A program made the translations under genes and the position numbers. Shown one piece after another: positions 44,465 to 53,167 of a stretch of 64,000 nt of DNA (position 1 is the first letter of the stretch; each line of letters opens with the position of its first letter). Source of the stretch: Nodularia sp. LEGE 06071 (GTDB lineage: Bacteria > Cyanobacteriota > Cyanobacteriia > Cyanobacteriales > Nostocaceae); the NCBI RefSeq assembly GCF_015207755.1, contig NZ_JADEWH010000019.1, forward strand, positions 1-64,000, read 5' to 3'. The notes below the pieces were generated by a model that worked only from the letters and a program-made list of their open reading frames with translations, was not told where the DNA came from and searched no databases.

Positions 44465-46024
44465 CTATGGAGCGAGAATTAATGAATCAGAGTGTTTTTT
44501 TAATACTTGACGATGAATTTTGCCTGTAGATGTCCGGGGTAATTTGTCCAGGAAGTAAATCTGTTTGGGAGTTTTAAAATGAGGTAAATGCTGTTTAGTA
44601 AACTGACGAATACTTTTCTCTGTCTCTACACTAGGCTGTTGTGAGGATTTCAAGCTGATGTATGCGACGATTTCTGTCAGTTTTTCGCCACCTTGATATT
44701 CTGGGACTACTGCTACTTCCAAAACTTGTTGATGCTGGTGTAAAACTTCTTCTATTTCCAAAGGCGAAATCCATTGACCGTTGACTTTAAATAAATCATC
44801 TCCTCGTCCCATAAACCAGAAATAACCATTGCGATCGCGCTTATACTTATCTCCAGTCCGCATCATGTTACCGAAGATAGCTTGGCGCGTTTTTTGCAGT
44901 TGATTCCAGTAACCCAGCATCAAACTTTCGCCACGCACTTGTAGTTCGCCAATCTGATCATCTTCACAGGGAAAACCACTTTCATTCACAACCTCCACGT
45001 CATAGCCACCTATGGGACGACCAGAACTTCCGGGTTTAGACTCTCCTATACGATTTGAGAGAAAGATATGTAAAAACTCTGTTGTTCCAATTCCTTCACA
45101 AATTTCTAGGCCATGTATCTCTTTCCATTCATTCCAAATAGGCTTTGGTAGTTGTTCGGCTGCGGATACGCATAAGCGCAGAGATGAGGAGTCTAACGCC
45201 ACAATGTCTTTTAATTCTAAGATTCTGGCATAAACGCTAGGGATGCCAAAAAATACTGTGGGTTGATAGCGTTGAATGTCTTCAATCATGCCGAAGGCAT
45301 TACTGGCATCAGATAACACCGAGGTTGCACCCACTGCCATCGGAAAATAGACACTGTTTCCTAAACCATAGGCAAAAGCGATATTGGCGACGGAATAGAG
45401 AATATCTTCCTCGTTTAAGCCTAAGACGGCTTCAGCATATTGTTTGATGCAGACTAATGCACTCTGATGGGCATGAATTACGCCTTTTGGTTTTCCCGTA
45501 CTCCCAGAAGTGTAAAGCCAAAAAGCTGCTTCATCACCCGATGTTGAGGCACAAGTTGTGAGTTCAGCGCCATCTTGTAGCTGAGATAAAAAAGGTTGTT
45601 GGCCATCGACGAGTAAGACATGACGTAAATATTCTGACGAGAGAGGAGTCAGTTTTTCTTGCCATGTATGGCTTGTGAGCAAAACCTTGCTGCGAGAGTC
45701 TTGGAGAATGTGGTTGATTTCTGCTAAAGAACAAGCCGGATTAATCGGTACGGGGATAGCACCCAGCCAAATTGCTCCTAAAAAGACTACTACCGACTCT
45801 AATTGATTGGGTAGTAAAATGGCAATCCGATTTTCTCTTTCTAGTCCGAGTTTTGCCATTAACTTGGCGCTACGTCGGACTAAATTACTTAATTGTGAGT
45901 AAGTATAAGTTTGATCGCGATCGCACAGAGCGATTTTATCTCCATTTCCTCGTGCTAAATTGCCCTCTAGCAAATAAGACGCAAGGTTAAAAACATCACC
46001 TAAATCTTCGTCAATTCTACTCAT
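44465..46024 (-). CDS. Aryl-AMP / aryl-CoA ligase, probable salicylate-activating enzyme
   Basis: A 519-residue ANL-superfamily enzyme. It has LYTSGSTGKPKGVIH, the acyl-pocket region IAFAYGLGNSVYFP, EGIGTTEFLHIFLS, MRTGDKYKRD and the catalytic lysine in PRTSTGKIHR. The N-terminus FNLASYLLEGNLARGNGDKI resembles benzoate-CoA ligases more than DhbE/YbtE. The gene overlaps the phosphopantetheinyl transferase by 8 bp and precedes salicylate synthase, so it probably activates salicylate and loads it on the nearby carrier protein or the carrier of the KAS III fusion. An acyl-CoA product cannot be excluded. Confidence 0.85.
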   Translation of the reverse strand: MSRIDEDLGDVFNLASYLLEGNLARGNGDKIALCDRDQTYTYSQLSNLVRRSAKLMAKLGLERENRIAILLPNQLESVVVFLGAIWLGAIPVPINPACSLAEINHILQDSRSKVLLTSHTWQEKLTPLSSEYLRHVLLVDGQQPFLSQLQDGAELTTCASTSGDEAAFWLYTSGSTGKPKGVIHAHQSALVCIKQYAEAVLGLNEEDILYSVANIAFAYGLGNSVYFPMAVGATSVLSDASNAFGMIEDIQRYQPTVFFGIPSVYARILELKDIVALDSSSLRLCVSAAEQLPKPIWNEWKEIHGLEICEGIGTTEFLHIFLSNRIGESKPGSSGRPIGGYDVEVVNESGFPCEDDQIGELQVRGESLMLGYWNQLQKTRQAIFGNMMRTGDKYKRDRNGYFWFMGRGDDLFKVNGQWISPLEIEEVLHQHQQVLEVAVVPEYQGGEKLTEIVAYISLKSSQQPSVETEKSIRQFTKQHLPHFKTPKQIYFLDKLPRTSTGKIHRQVLKKHSDSLILAP

Positions 46025-46444
46025 TTATCTGTTCCTCACAGAGAGCTAAAACATTAACTAGCACGCAATCTTGCCACTCCCACCAATTCACCAACCACTG
46101 TTTAATCCCCAGAATTTGAGCTTGAGTTTTGGCTTGTCCGGATAAACGAACTTGTGGCTGTGCTTGAGTTAAGTCTGTTTCAATTTCATTCCAGTCAATT
46201 CCTACTAAACCGATGCCCAAAGCCTTGCCTACGGCTTCTTTAACTCCAAAGCACAAAGTATAATAGAGCAGGCGATCGCTAACCGAATGGCAATAGTTTT
46301 GTTCTTGGGTGGTAAAGACAAGGGTTAAAGTTTCGCGATCGCAGCTAGCAATTAACTTGGCAATTTTGGGTATGGATGCAATATCAACGCCAATCCCTTT
46401 AATTTCCGTTTTTTTGGCAGGTCTTTGCTCGTAAAAATCTTCAT
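46017..46444 (-). CDS. AcpS-type phosphopantetheinyl transferase with disrupted or non-standard start
   Basis: Read on the minus strand, one open frame gives EIKGIGVDIASIPKIAKL, VFTTQEQNYCHS and FGVKEAVGKALGIGLVG, that is all AcpS motifs including the catalytic Glu in KEA. That frame is open back to a stop at 46458-46460 but has no ATG, GTG or TTG before 46256, which is inside the KEA motif. An ATG at 46444 (MKIFTSKDLPKK) lies in the neighbouring frame, and a run of seven A on the coding strand (46409-46415) sits where a -1 slip would join the two. So this is either a programmed frameshift, a homopolymer sequence error, a rare start such as ATT, or a fresh mutation. It lies between the carrier and ligase genes. 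Confidence 0.75.
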
Positions 46445-46486
46445 TAGTTTGTACACACTATTTAAAGTGATTTGCAATAATTCAAC

Positions 46487-46747
46487 CTAAATTGAGTTCT
46501 GACTTTCCGTTTCTGATAAAGCTGACTCAATTAAAGTACAGATTTCGGTCAAAGTTTTGTCCTGACGGGTTTCGAGTTTGACTTTAATTCCTAACTTCCG
46601 TTTTAATGCCAAAGAGACTTCGACTATTTCTGTAGAATCTAGCTGTAAATCTTGATTAATTAGCGCATTAGGGCAAATCATGTCCTCTGGAATTCCCAAA
46701 TCTTTGAGTATATCCTCAAGATTTTTTATTGCTTTTACAGTATCCAT
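46487..46747 (-). CDS. Stand-alone acyl/aryl carrier protein
   Basis: An 86-residue carrier protein. The helix with the phosphopantetheine site reads LQLDSTEIVEVSLALKRKL, with Thr instead of Leu after the modified serine. The N-terminal MDTVKAIKNLEDILKDLG and the C-terminal LIESALSE are typical helices. It is the first gene of the biosynthetic run, followed by the transferase that would activate it and the aryl ligase that would load it. Most likely the salicyl carrier. Confidence 0.85.
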   Translation of the reverse strand: MDTVKAIKNLEDILKDLGIPEDMICPNALINQDLQLDSTEIVEVSLALKRKLGIKVKLETRQDKTLTEICTLIESALSETESQNSI

Positions 46748-46921
46748 CAGCGGAAATAATCTCTAAAATTTTAACAACGTATTACAGCCACTCTTGTTTG
46801 TACTCACCACTGTAATTGTATTCTTCACCAATTCCTTATTAAAAAACTTTCTCTATAAGTTTGTTATTCATACCTTACCATCTTTGTCTCCAAAACAACA
46901 GTCAATTTAAGGGAGTTAAAT

Positions 46922-46949
46922 AATACTGTTACTTTCATTCAACAGTATT
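46922..46949. promoter_or_regulatory. Inverted repeat, candidate operator
   Basis: AATACTGTT (46922-46930) and AACAGTATT (46941-46949), perfect 9-bp arms spaced by 10 bp, so centres are about two helical turns apart. It is about 175 bp upstream of the carrier-protein start. Size suits a dimeric regulator; no T-run, so a terminator is less likely. Confidence 0.4.
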
Positions 46950-47051
46950 AGGAATAGTTATGAATAAGCGTAGAAAGGCATTGCTGAAAATAAGGATGAA
47001 TTGAGAGGTTTTTTTTAAGATATCTGGTGAAAATAAAATATGCGTGATCTT

Positions 47052-47088
47052 GACATCTCACGTCTCTATATTCTTTGTCGGAGATGTC
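47052..47088 (-). terminator. Hairpin after the sucrase/ferredoxin-like gene
   Basis: GACATCTC (47052-47059) and GAGATGTC (47081-47088), 8-bp perfect arms, directly against the stop codon of the gene ending at 47089. There is no clear U-run after it, so partial attenuation or mRNA 3'-end protection is equally possible. Confidence 0.4.
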
Positions 47089-48081
47089 TTATGTAGTTCG
47101 TCTTAGTTGACTAACCTGATATTGCTTGACAGTTGTCAACGCCTGTCCAGAGTTATAAGCACTAATTACCGAACCACAAACCTCAACTTTAGCTGCGTAG
47201 CTTCCTGTTACCCGCCCATCGGGAGCAGCAAAATCTATCTGCACTTCTGCCCAATTAGCCTCTTCATTGACATGATCTTTTGCTAGTATTCGTCCTAATT
47301 TATGGTATTTCAGCCAATCCCAGCCTTCCTGCATCCAAATCTCACGCTCAACAATTTGCTCAAATTTGCTCAGTCCACTCCAGCCTCGGTAAAATGAACG
47401 CAGTTCTGTAACTGGATGGTTGCGTTGCACTAAGACTTCTAGTATTTCGGGTTCAAGATGACCCCAAACCTGACCTGTGGGAAAATCTACTAAAGTCGGC
47501 GCAAACTGATGACCTCCGAAATGAGAACAGCGCCAAACTTCTAATTCACCACTGGAACTAGACGCATATTCTTGGCGGAGAATTTGATAGATGGGCTGAC
47601 CAAATCGCGCACAAGCAATGTCTATGTTACCGTGGGTACAGACCATTAACTGGCGGACAGGAATAGCAGTTTTTCGGTACTGTTCAAACTGAGGTAAATT
47701 AGCGGACTCAAAAATCAGAGCTTTCGCTAGTTGAGCAATTTGGTTGGGGGGGAGAAGAAACTCTTGTTTTTCAAATTGGGCAAAAGTAGACGCTGGACGC
47801 TGGTAGTAGAAAACGCGAGACAGCCCAGGGATAGAATACTCTTTATCAGAAGCGATCGCCATTGGTGCAACCCGAATTCCCTGGTCATAAAGTTCATGAA
47901 ACAAATCATGAATGGGCTGGAGAATTGGGTCTGAGTGAAAGCGCTCTTCAGTCCAAGGTAAAGGCAATTCCATCAGCAACCAACCACTACAAGGGTTAGC
48001 CGTACCAATGGGATCTTCACCATTTTCTTTGGAAACTACTGAGCAAAACTGACAATCAGTTAAAAGTTTTGGTGTCGTCAT
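47089..48081 (-). CDS. Sucrase/ferredoxin-like protein, candidate ferric-siderophore reductase
   Basis: A 330-residue protein of the Suc_Fer-like, thioredoxin-fold ferredoxin family. The cluster-binding motifs are CTHGNIDIACARFG and CSHFGGHQFAPT with LPxG-like DFPTGQVWGHL. The N-terminal DCQFCSVV is also conserved. It is cytosolic. Relatives in cyanobacteria are often annotated only as sucrase; the real role is an Fe-S electron carrier. Its position directly downstream of the siderophore-binding lipoprotein and receptor suggests it reduces imported ferric-siderophore to free the iron. That role is inferred from context. Confidence 0.8.
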   Translation of the reverse strand: MTTPKLLTDCQFCSVVSKENGEDPIGTANPCSGWLLMELPLPWTEERFHSDPILQPIHDLFHELYDQGIRVAPMAIASDKEYSIPGLSRVFYYQRPASTFAQFEKQEFLLPPNQIAQLAKALIFESANLPQFEQYRKTAIPVRQLMVCTHGNIDIACARFGQPIYQILRQEYASSSSGELEVWRCSHFGGHQFAPTLVDFPTGQVWGHLEPEILEVLVQRNHPVTELRSFYRGWSGLSKFEQIVEREIWMQEGWDWLKYHKLGRILAKDHVNEEANWAEVQIDFAAPDGRVTGSYAAKVEVCGSVISAYNSGQALTTVKQYQVSQLRRTT

Positions 48082-48126
48082 CTGATTTCTGAGTGTGGAA
48101 TATAAACTAACAAGAATTAGCTTGAT

Positions 48127-49200
48127 TTATTGCACTGGGAGCAGTTGTTTTTCCAGTTCATTCAAGTAAAGTTCTGTACCAATCGTTCCTGGGAGCGCCG
48201 CACAGAGATAACCAGGAATAAAATAGACGCGACCTTCCTTGCTAGCTTGCATTGATTTGGCGATCGCATTTTCTTGCCATTTCTGCTGAAGATTTTGGAT
48301 TTGAGGGTCAAAATTCATCTGTGCATTGACTTGATTAAATTCTGTGAAATTAGCACCTAGCAAGATGATTGAATCTGCATCCTGAAACTGAGGCAAAATT
48401 TCGATCGAGACTAGCGGCGGAACCCCTTCAGCAGACTGAGCTAAATCTGGAGGAGGTAATACTTTAAATCCCAAATTTGCCACCAAAGCCGGACATAACC
48501 GGTCGGGTTGAAAACTGCGGAGTTGTTCCGGAAGCGACTGACCACCAGAAGACAATAACAGAACTTGAGGATGGGCGGCAACAATCGGTGCAAATGCTTT
48601 TTTGGCAGTAGCTAATCGCTGTTCCATAGCTGTTAAAACTTGTTCTGCCTTTTGAGAACGGTCAAAAATTTTGGCAATTTTGAGGAGATTTGGTTTAGCA
48701 TCAGCCCATTTTAACAGCACTGTTGGCGCAATTTGCGAAAGATTTTTGTACTGCTTTTTGTTAGTTTCAGAACCTAAAATTAAGTCTGGTTTAATTCTTA
48801 ATAATGCTTCCATAGAAGGATTGTAAGCTAGACCGACATTAATAGGCTGATTATTCACCAACTGTCCTAAATAGGGAATTTGTTGACTAGGATTGTTGTA
48901 ATCACCCTGATGAAACGGGATATGGTCAGCAAATCCGCTGGGCTGGACATCAAGTGCTAGTAAAGGTTCTAAAATATAGGGGCCAAGGACTACAACTTTT
49001 TGAGGTTGATCACAAATCTCAGTTTCCCCCATTTCATGTTGAATAACTTGACATTTGCTGGAAGAAGATTGCTGGCTGACTGTATTTTGACTGATTCCAC
49101 CCCCACAAGCTGTAATAATTAACGTCGTGAGTATAGCTAGGAAAAAGAGCTTAAAGGTTTGACTTGTCCATTGAATAGGCAATCTCATCATTAATATCAA
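48127..49200 (-). CDS. FecB/FhuD-type iron-siderophore-binding lipoprotein
   Basis: A 357-residue periplasmic binding protein of the iron-siderophore ABC type. Signal and lipobox: LAILTTLIITACGGG. Family marks are KVVVLGPYILEPLLAL, the LLRIKPDLILG region, LSQIAPTVLLKW and the C-terminal YFIPGYLCAALPGTIGTELY. It follows the TonB receptor by 17 bp, so they are cotranscribed. No FecC/FecD permease or FecE ATPase is present in the window, so inner-membrane import must use genes elsewhere. Confidence 0.9.
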   Translation of the reverse strand: MILMMRLPIQWTSQTFKLFFLAILTTLIITACGGGISQNTVSQQSSSSKCQVIQHEMGETEICDQPQKVVVLGPYILEPLLALDVQPSGFADHIPFHQGDYNNPSQQIPYLGQLVNNQPINVGLAYNPSMEALLRIKPDLILGSETNKKQYKNLSQIAPTVLLKWADAKPNLLKIAKIFDRSQKAEQVLTAMEQRLATAKKAFAPIVAAHPQVLLLSSGGQSLPEQLRSFQPDRLCPALVANLGFKVLPPPDLAQSAEGVPPLVSIEILPQFQDADSIILLGANFTEFNQVNAQMNFDPQIQNLQQKWQENAIAKSMQASKEGRVYFIPGYLCAALPGTIGTELYLNELEKQLLPVQ

Positions 49201-49217
49201 TAAAAGTAAATTTGGAA

Positions 49218-51854
49218 CTAAAACTGCACAGAAAATGAGCCGATGACCGTAAAAGGATCACCAGGTTCAATTCCGTTGTTTCTACCGCCCAGAGATGACT
49301 GAAAATATTCCACATCGAAAAGATTTTTGAAATTAATCGCAAATCGGTAGTTGTTTCGCCGATAAAAGACGGCAGCATTAGTGAGAAAGTAACTGCCTAA
49401 CCTAAATGTATTCGCTAAGTCACCTTCTCGATCACCAACATAGTTGAATCCAATTCCTAACCCCAAGCCTTGCAAATTCCCACTTTGAATAGTGTAGTTT
49501 GTCCATAAACCGGCACTATGTTGCGGAACATTAAATAAGCGATTGCCAATTGCTATTCTGTTATCTTTAGTAGTTTCAGCATTAGTGTAGCTATAGGAAG
49601 CAATCACATTCCATCCTGGTAAAATGTCTCCTGCCACATCGACTTCAATTCCTCGGCTGCGTTGTTCCCCGGTGGCGATTAAAAAGTTAGGAAAATCTGG
49701 GTCAGCTGTAGGAACATTCTGTTTAGTCGTATCGAAATATGCCAAATTACCGAATAACCTACCTTCCAAAAGTTCTGCCTTCAGACCGAATTCATAGCCC
49801 TGACCAGTTTGTGGTTTGAGTGGATTGCCACTGATTGTAGCACCTGAGTTGGGAGTAAAGGACTGTGAATAGTTGGCATAAATACCAAGTTCTGGAGTGG
49901 TTTGATAAACAATGCCTATTTGTGGGGTAAAAGCATCATCATTTTGAGTGGTTTCTGAACTCAATGGATTAACATCTGTAGGATTATCTTTTCTTGTTTG
50001 TTCTACATTGTCATAACGCAAACCTGCAACCAATTTTAAATTATCAAATAGTGAAATTTGGTCTTGAAAATAGATTCCTAACCTATTTGATTCTGTGAGG
50101 TAATCAGCAACTACAGGTACATTATTAGGTCTGGAGGAAACTCCGTAAACTGGATCAAAAATGTTAAGTGGAAAAAATGGAGGGACACTAAATTGTGCAA
50201 GAAAGTTGTCTTTTTGACGATTCCAATCAATTCCAAACAAAATTTTGTGATTAATTGTACCTGTAGTAAACTCACCGAGTATATTCGTCTGTAGAGAATA
50301 AGTTTGAATATCTATATCGTATTTGGCGAAACTGCGTTGCAAAATGCCAGTTACTTCGTTAAACGCAACAGGAAAATAAAAATCTGAGACAAAATCTTGT
50401 TTAATGTATCGAAAAGTATTCCTCAGTTTCCAGTTATCATTAAAACGATGTTCTAGGTTGTACCCAATATTGAAAAGGTTCTGTTCACTTTGATCGTCTG
50501 GTTCGTTGGTGATGCGATCGCGAGGAACATTGACCACGCCATCACCGAAAGCGACTAAACCAAAATCCATCGGTCGTCGTTCGTTAGTGTATTCTAAACT
50601 GGTAGTGATATCAGTGCGATCGCCAAGTTTCCAAGCAATAGTCGGCGCAATAAAGAAACGCTCATTAGCTTGGTCAAAACCGCGAAAACCATCATCTTTT
50701 GTATATAAAGTATTCAATCTGTAAAGCAGGTTGCCACTGGGAGTTAAAGGACCCGAAATATCAAGACGGGGGCGAACAAAATTCCGGTTTCCTAGCTGAA
50801 ACTCTGCGGCATAAAAAGGTTCAGATAAGGGTTTTTTGCTAACTGCGTTAATCAATCCACCTGGATCAATATCTCCATAGAGGATAGAAGCTGGTCCCTT
50901 GAGAACTTCAATACTTTCCAGATTTGTAATTTCTGGAAGAACTTGAAAACTTCCATATTGTCGGAAACCATCTCGTAAAATCGGTGCATTTCTGAAGCCA
51001 CGAATTGTAAAATTAGGGAAGATTCCAGCAAAATTATCGGAAGTAACACCACTGACGTTGCGGAGGGCTTCATCTAGGCGAGTGACTTGCTGATCTTCTA
51101 TTACTTGTCGAGGAACCACCTGAATAGAAGCTGGAACATCTCGAATGGGGGTATCAGTTCGTGTAGCAGATGAGGCATTTAGGAGTACATAACTCTCATA
51201 TTGTTCACCTGTAACGACTAATTCAATTGATTCATCTTCTTCAGCCAATGGTTGGCTGGGTTCTATTTGACTTTCTGGTTGTGCTTCTGCTGACTCTGGT
51301 TGTGCAGATACAGTTGCAAAACTCAAAATCAAACCTTCGTTGCTATCAAATAACTCAACTGTGGGCAATCCTGTTTTACCTGTGACTATTACCCGAATTG
51401 TATTGGCATCAAAATTCGTAACTGTGATCTCAGTCAGATTCTCATCTGGGTTTTCAGAAGTGAATGTAAAGGCATCGCCACTGGGTAAACGTAATTGAGC
51501 GTTGGGAATATCAGCGATAAACTGATTATCGACGCTGCGATTTGTGATTTGTAACTGTTCTCCTTGAGTAGTTTGTAAAATCACCTCCACACCTTGGTCA
51601 ATGGAATTAGCTGTCACTCCTGTCACTTGGATCAGTTCTGCTGGCGACTGTACTAATAATTGAGTGTTGGTAATGGGCAATTTGGCTTTTCGGAGCATCC
51701 GAGGATGACTCTGTAAATTTGCCTGATTACCTTGTAATTGCGCCTTTGTTTGTGGTGTCGCCTGTACAGGTTGAATGCCAATAGCACTCAAGTATCCAGA
51801 TATACTGACTAAACACCACAATCGCAGACTACCTGACAGCCACCAACGTTTCAT
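49218..51854 (-). CDS. TonB-dependent siderophore receptor with N-terminal AMIN domain
   Basis: An 878-residue outer-membrane receptor. Signal peptide at about 1-33, AMIN domain at about 78-180 (GVTANSIDQGVEVILQ), Glu/Ser/Pro linker with AQPESAEAQPESQIEP, plug domain at about 235-350 (DTPIRDVPASIQVVPRQVIE, GLINAVSKKPL), then a 22-strand-type barrel ending in aromatic Phe (VIGSFSVQF). The AMIN fusion is typical of cyanobacterial siderophore receptors (FhuA/IutA type). A GGAGT lies six bases before the ATG. Ligand is presumably the ferric form of the locus product. A Fur-like box lies about 145 bp upstream. Confidence 0.93.
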   Translation of the reverse strand: MKRWWLSGSLRLWCLVSISGYLSAIGIQPVQATPQTKAQLQGNQANLQSHPRMLRKAKLPITNTQLLVQSPAELIQVTGVTANSIDQGVEVILQTTQGEQLQITNRSVDNQFIADIPNAQLRLPSGDAFTFTSENPDENLTEITVTNFDANTIRVIVTGKTGLPTVELFDSNEGLILSFATVSAQPESAEAQPESQIEPSQPLAEEDESIELVVTGEQYESYVLLNASSATRTDTPIRDVPASIQVVPRQVIEDQQVTRLDEALRNVSGVTSDNFAGIFPNFTIRGFRNAPILRDGFRQYGSFQVLPEITNLESIEVLKGPASILYGDIDPGGLINAVSKKPLSEPFYAAEFQLGNRNFVRPRLDISGPLTPSGNLLYRLNTLYTKDDGFRGFDQANERFFIAPTIAWKLGDRTDITTSLEYTNERRPMDFGLVAFGDGVVNVPRDRITNEPDDQSEQNLFNIGYNLEHRFNDNWKLRNTFRYIKQDFVSDFYFPVAFNEVTGILQRSFAKYDIDIQTYSLQTNILGEFTTGTINHKILFGIDWNRQKDNFLAQFSVPPFFPLNIFDPVYGVSSRPNNVPVVADYLTESNRLGIYFQDQISLFDNLKLVAGLRYDNVEQTRKDNPTDVNPLSSETTQNDDAFTPQIGIVYQTTPELGIYANYSQSFTPNSGATISGNPLKPQTGQGYEFGLKAELLEGRLFGNLAYFDTTKQNVPTADPDFPNFLIATGEQRSRGIEVDVAGDILPGWNVIASYSYTNAETTKDNRIAIGNRLFNVPQHSAGLWTNYTIQSGNLQGLGLGIGFNYVGDREGDLANTFRLGSYFLTNAAVFYRRNNYRFAINFKNLFDVEYFQSSLGGRNNGIEPGDPFTVIGSFSVQF

Positions 51855-51996
51855 AATTACTCCTGATACACCCGCTTGGAGAGGTTGAATGAATTAATTT
51901 ACTTTGCAGTCATGAATTTTTAATCTCCGTTCAATCCAGCTTTTGAGACAGAAACTGGATTGCTGCAAATATTTCTAATTCAATGAAGCTGAGTAT

Positions 51997-52011
51997 AGAG
52001 AATAACTCTCA
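51997..52011. promoter_or_regulatory. Candidate Fur box upstream of the TonB receptor
   Basis: Minus-strand reading TGAGAGT-T-ATTCTCT fits the 7-1-7 Fur pattern TGATAAT-C-ATTATCA at 10 of 14 arm positions and is itself close to palindromic. It lies in the 180-bp gap between the AraC regulator and the receptor gene, about 145 bp before the receptor ATG. Confidence 0.45.
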
Positions 52012-52034
52012 ACTAAGTCAACTCAAAAAGGGCA

Positions 52035-53090
52035 TCATGATCCCAAAAAGGACTTTGTGCCTGGTGTCATACTCCACACACTCCCTTTCGGTTCAGACGT
52101 AGCGCTTGTTTTTGATTTTGCTAAACATTGGCTGGGAAGGATACCAAACTTGCGCTTGAAGACAGCAGCAAAGTGTCCCAGGTTGGAATAACCAATTTTG
52201 TTGGCAACCTCAGCTACAGTGGTGTTACCTTGACACAATAGTTGCTGTGCCAAATTCATCCGTTTATCTGTTAAGTAACTCAATACAGTTGTGCCAAACA
52301 GTTCAGGAAATCCGCGTTTGAGAGTGCGATCGCTTACTCCGACTATTTGTGCTAATTCTAACAATGAGGGTGGACTCTCCAAACGTGCCAATAAAATTTC
52401 CTTAGCGTGATGAATCCGGTTGATAGTCTCTGGCTTCAGTCGTGGTGACTCTGGCAGTTGATCCTGTTCCGCCAAGATGGGAAATAACTGCAACCTGATC
52501 AGTTCCAACACCTTGGTTTGTAAGTACATTCGCTTCATTGTTTCCCGGTAGGGACAGCTGATGATTTGCTGTACTACACCTTGTATAGCAGTAGTAATTT
52601 CAGGGTAAAGCAATGCCTGCCAGTCGTTCTCCTTGGTTAAAAAACGCAATAGCTGGGGAATTTCTCCTGTTTCATCTGGAAAAAAAGTTGCCAGCAAGTC
52701 AGGGGAAATATGAACCTCAAGACCCAGGTATCGGGATTTGGTAAAATTGAGATTCATTTTGGGTTGAACACCGCTACCAGAGATACAGGTATATCCTCCC
52801 CCTAACTGCCCTCCATGCTGAGTGGTGATTTTACCAGCCAGAAGGAAGGAGAAATGCAATGAATGATGCCACTCTGGAATTTGAAATAACACATTATCGT
52901 GATATTCATTGTCCAAAATTGAAAGCCACAGATGAGGATATACTTCGATTGTCTGCACATAGCCTGTACCTATTTGTCTGGGAATTTCCTGGATAATTCC
53001 CAATGAATTTAATCCCGGTTTGGGTGGATTGTTTTGGTTCGCTTCTGCCCAAAATTCTTGGTAGTCTGTGATCTTCAGCTTAATAGTCAT
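52035..53090 (-). CDS. PchR-like AraC-family regulator
   Basis: A 351-residue regulator. Residues about 1-230 are a ligand domain of the kind found in PchR/YbtA-like siderophore sensors. The C-terminal AraC domain at about 235-335 has LLELAQIVGVSDRTLKRGFP and TVAEVANKIGYSNLGHFAAV followed by FKRKFGILPSQC. It would bind the cognate ferric-siderophore and activate the receptor and biosynthetic genes. It lies directly upstream of the receptor, same strand. A decayed relative sits at 18536-18787. Confidence 0.9.
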   Translation of the reverse strand: MTIKLKITDYQEFWAEANQNNPPKPGLNSLGIIQEIPRQIGTGYVQTIEVYPHLWLSILDNEYHDNVLFQIPEWHHSLHFSFLLAGKITTQHGGQLGGGYTCISGSGVQPKMNLNFTKSRYLGLEVHISPDLLATFFPDETGEIPQLLRFLTKENDWQALLYPEITTAIQGVVQQIISCPYRETMKRMYLQTKVLELIRLQLFPILAEQDQLPESPRLKPETINRIHHAKEILLARLESPPSLLELAQIVGVSDRTLKRGFPELFGTTVLSYLTDKRMNLAQQLLCQGNTTVAEVANKIGYSNLGHFAAVFKRKFGILPSQCLAKSKTSATSEPKGSVWSMTPGTKSFLGS

Positions 53091-53117
53091 AAATCTTAGC
53101 TATCAAAGTAAAATTAC

Positions 53118-53132
53118 TGAGAAGAAATATCA
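53118..53132. promoter_or_regulatory. Candidate Fur box upstream of the AraC regulator
   Basis: TGAGAAG-A-AATATCA fits TGATAAT-C-ATTATCA at 11 of 14 arm positions and lies 28-42 bp before the regulator ATG, in the 77-bp gap to the exporter permease. Confidence 0.4.
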
Positions 53133-53167
53133 ATAATTTTAGCCTAATGCTGAAGACTATCACGAGA

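Larger units (their letters stand above)
46748..47088. promoter_or_regulatory. Intergenic region before the biosynthetic genes
   Basis: A 341-bp AT-rich gap without a gene. It separates the uptake genes from the biosynthetic run and probably holds the promoter for the latter. It contains the two inverted repeats listed separately at 46922-46949 and 47052-47088. I see no convincing Fur box in it. Confidence 0.5.
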
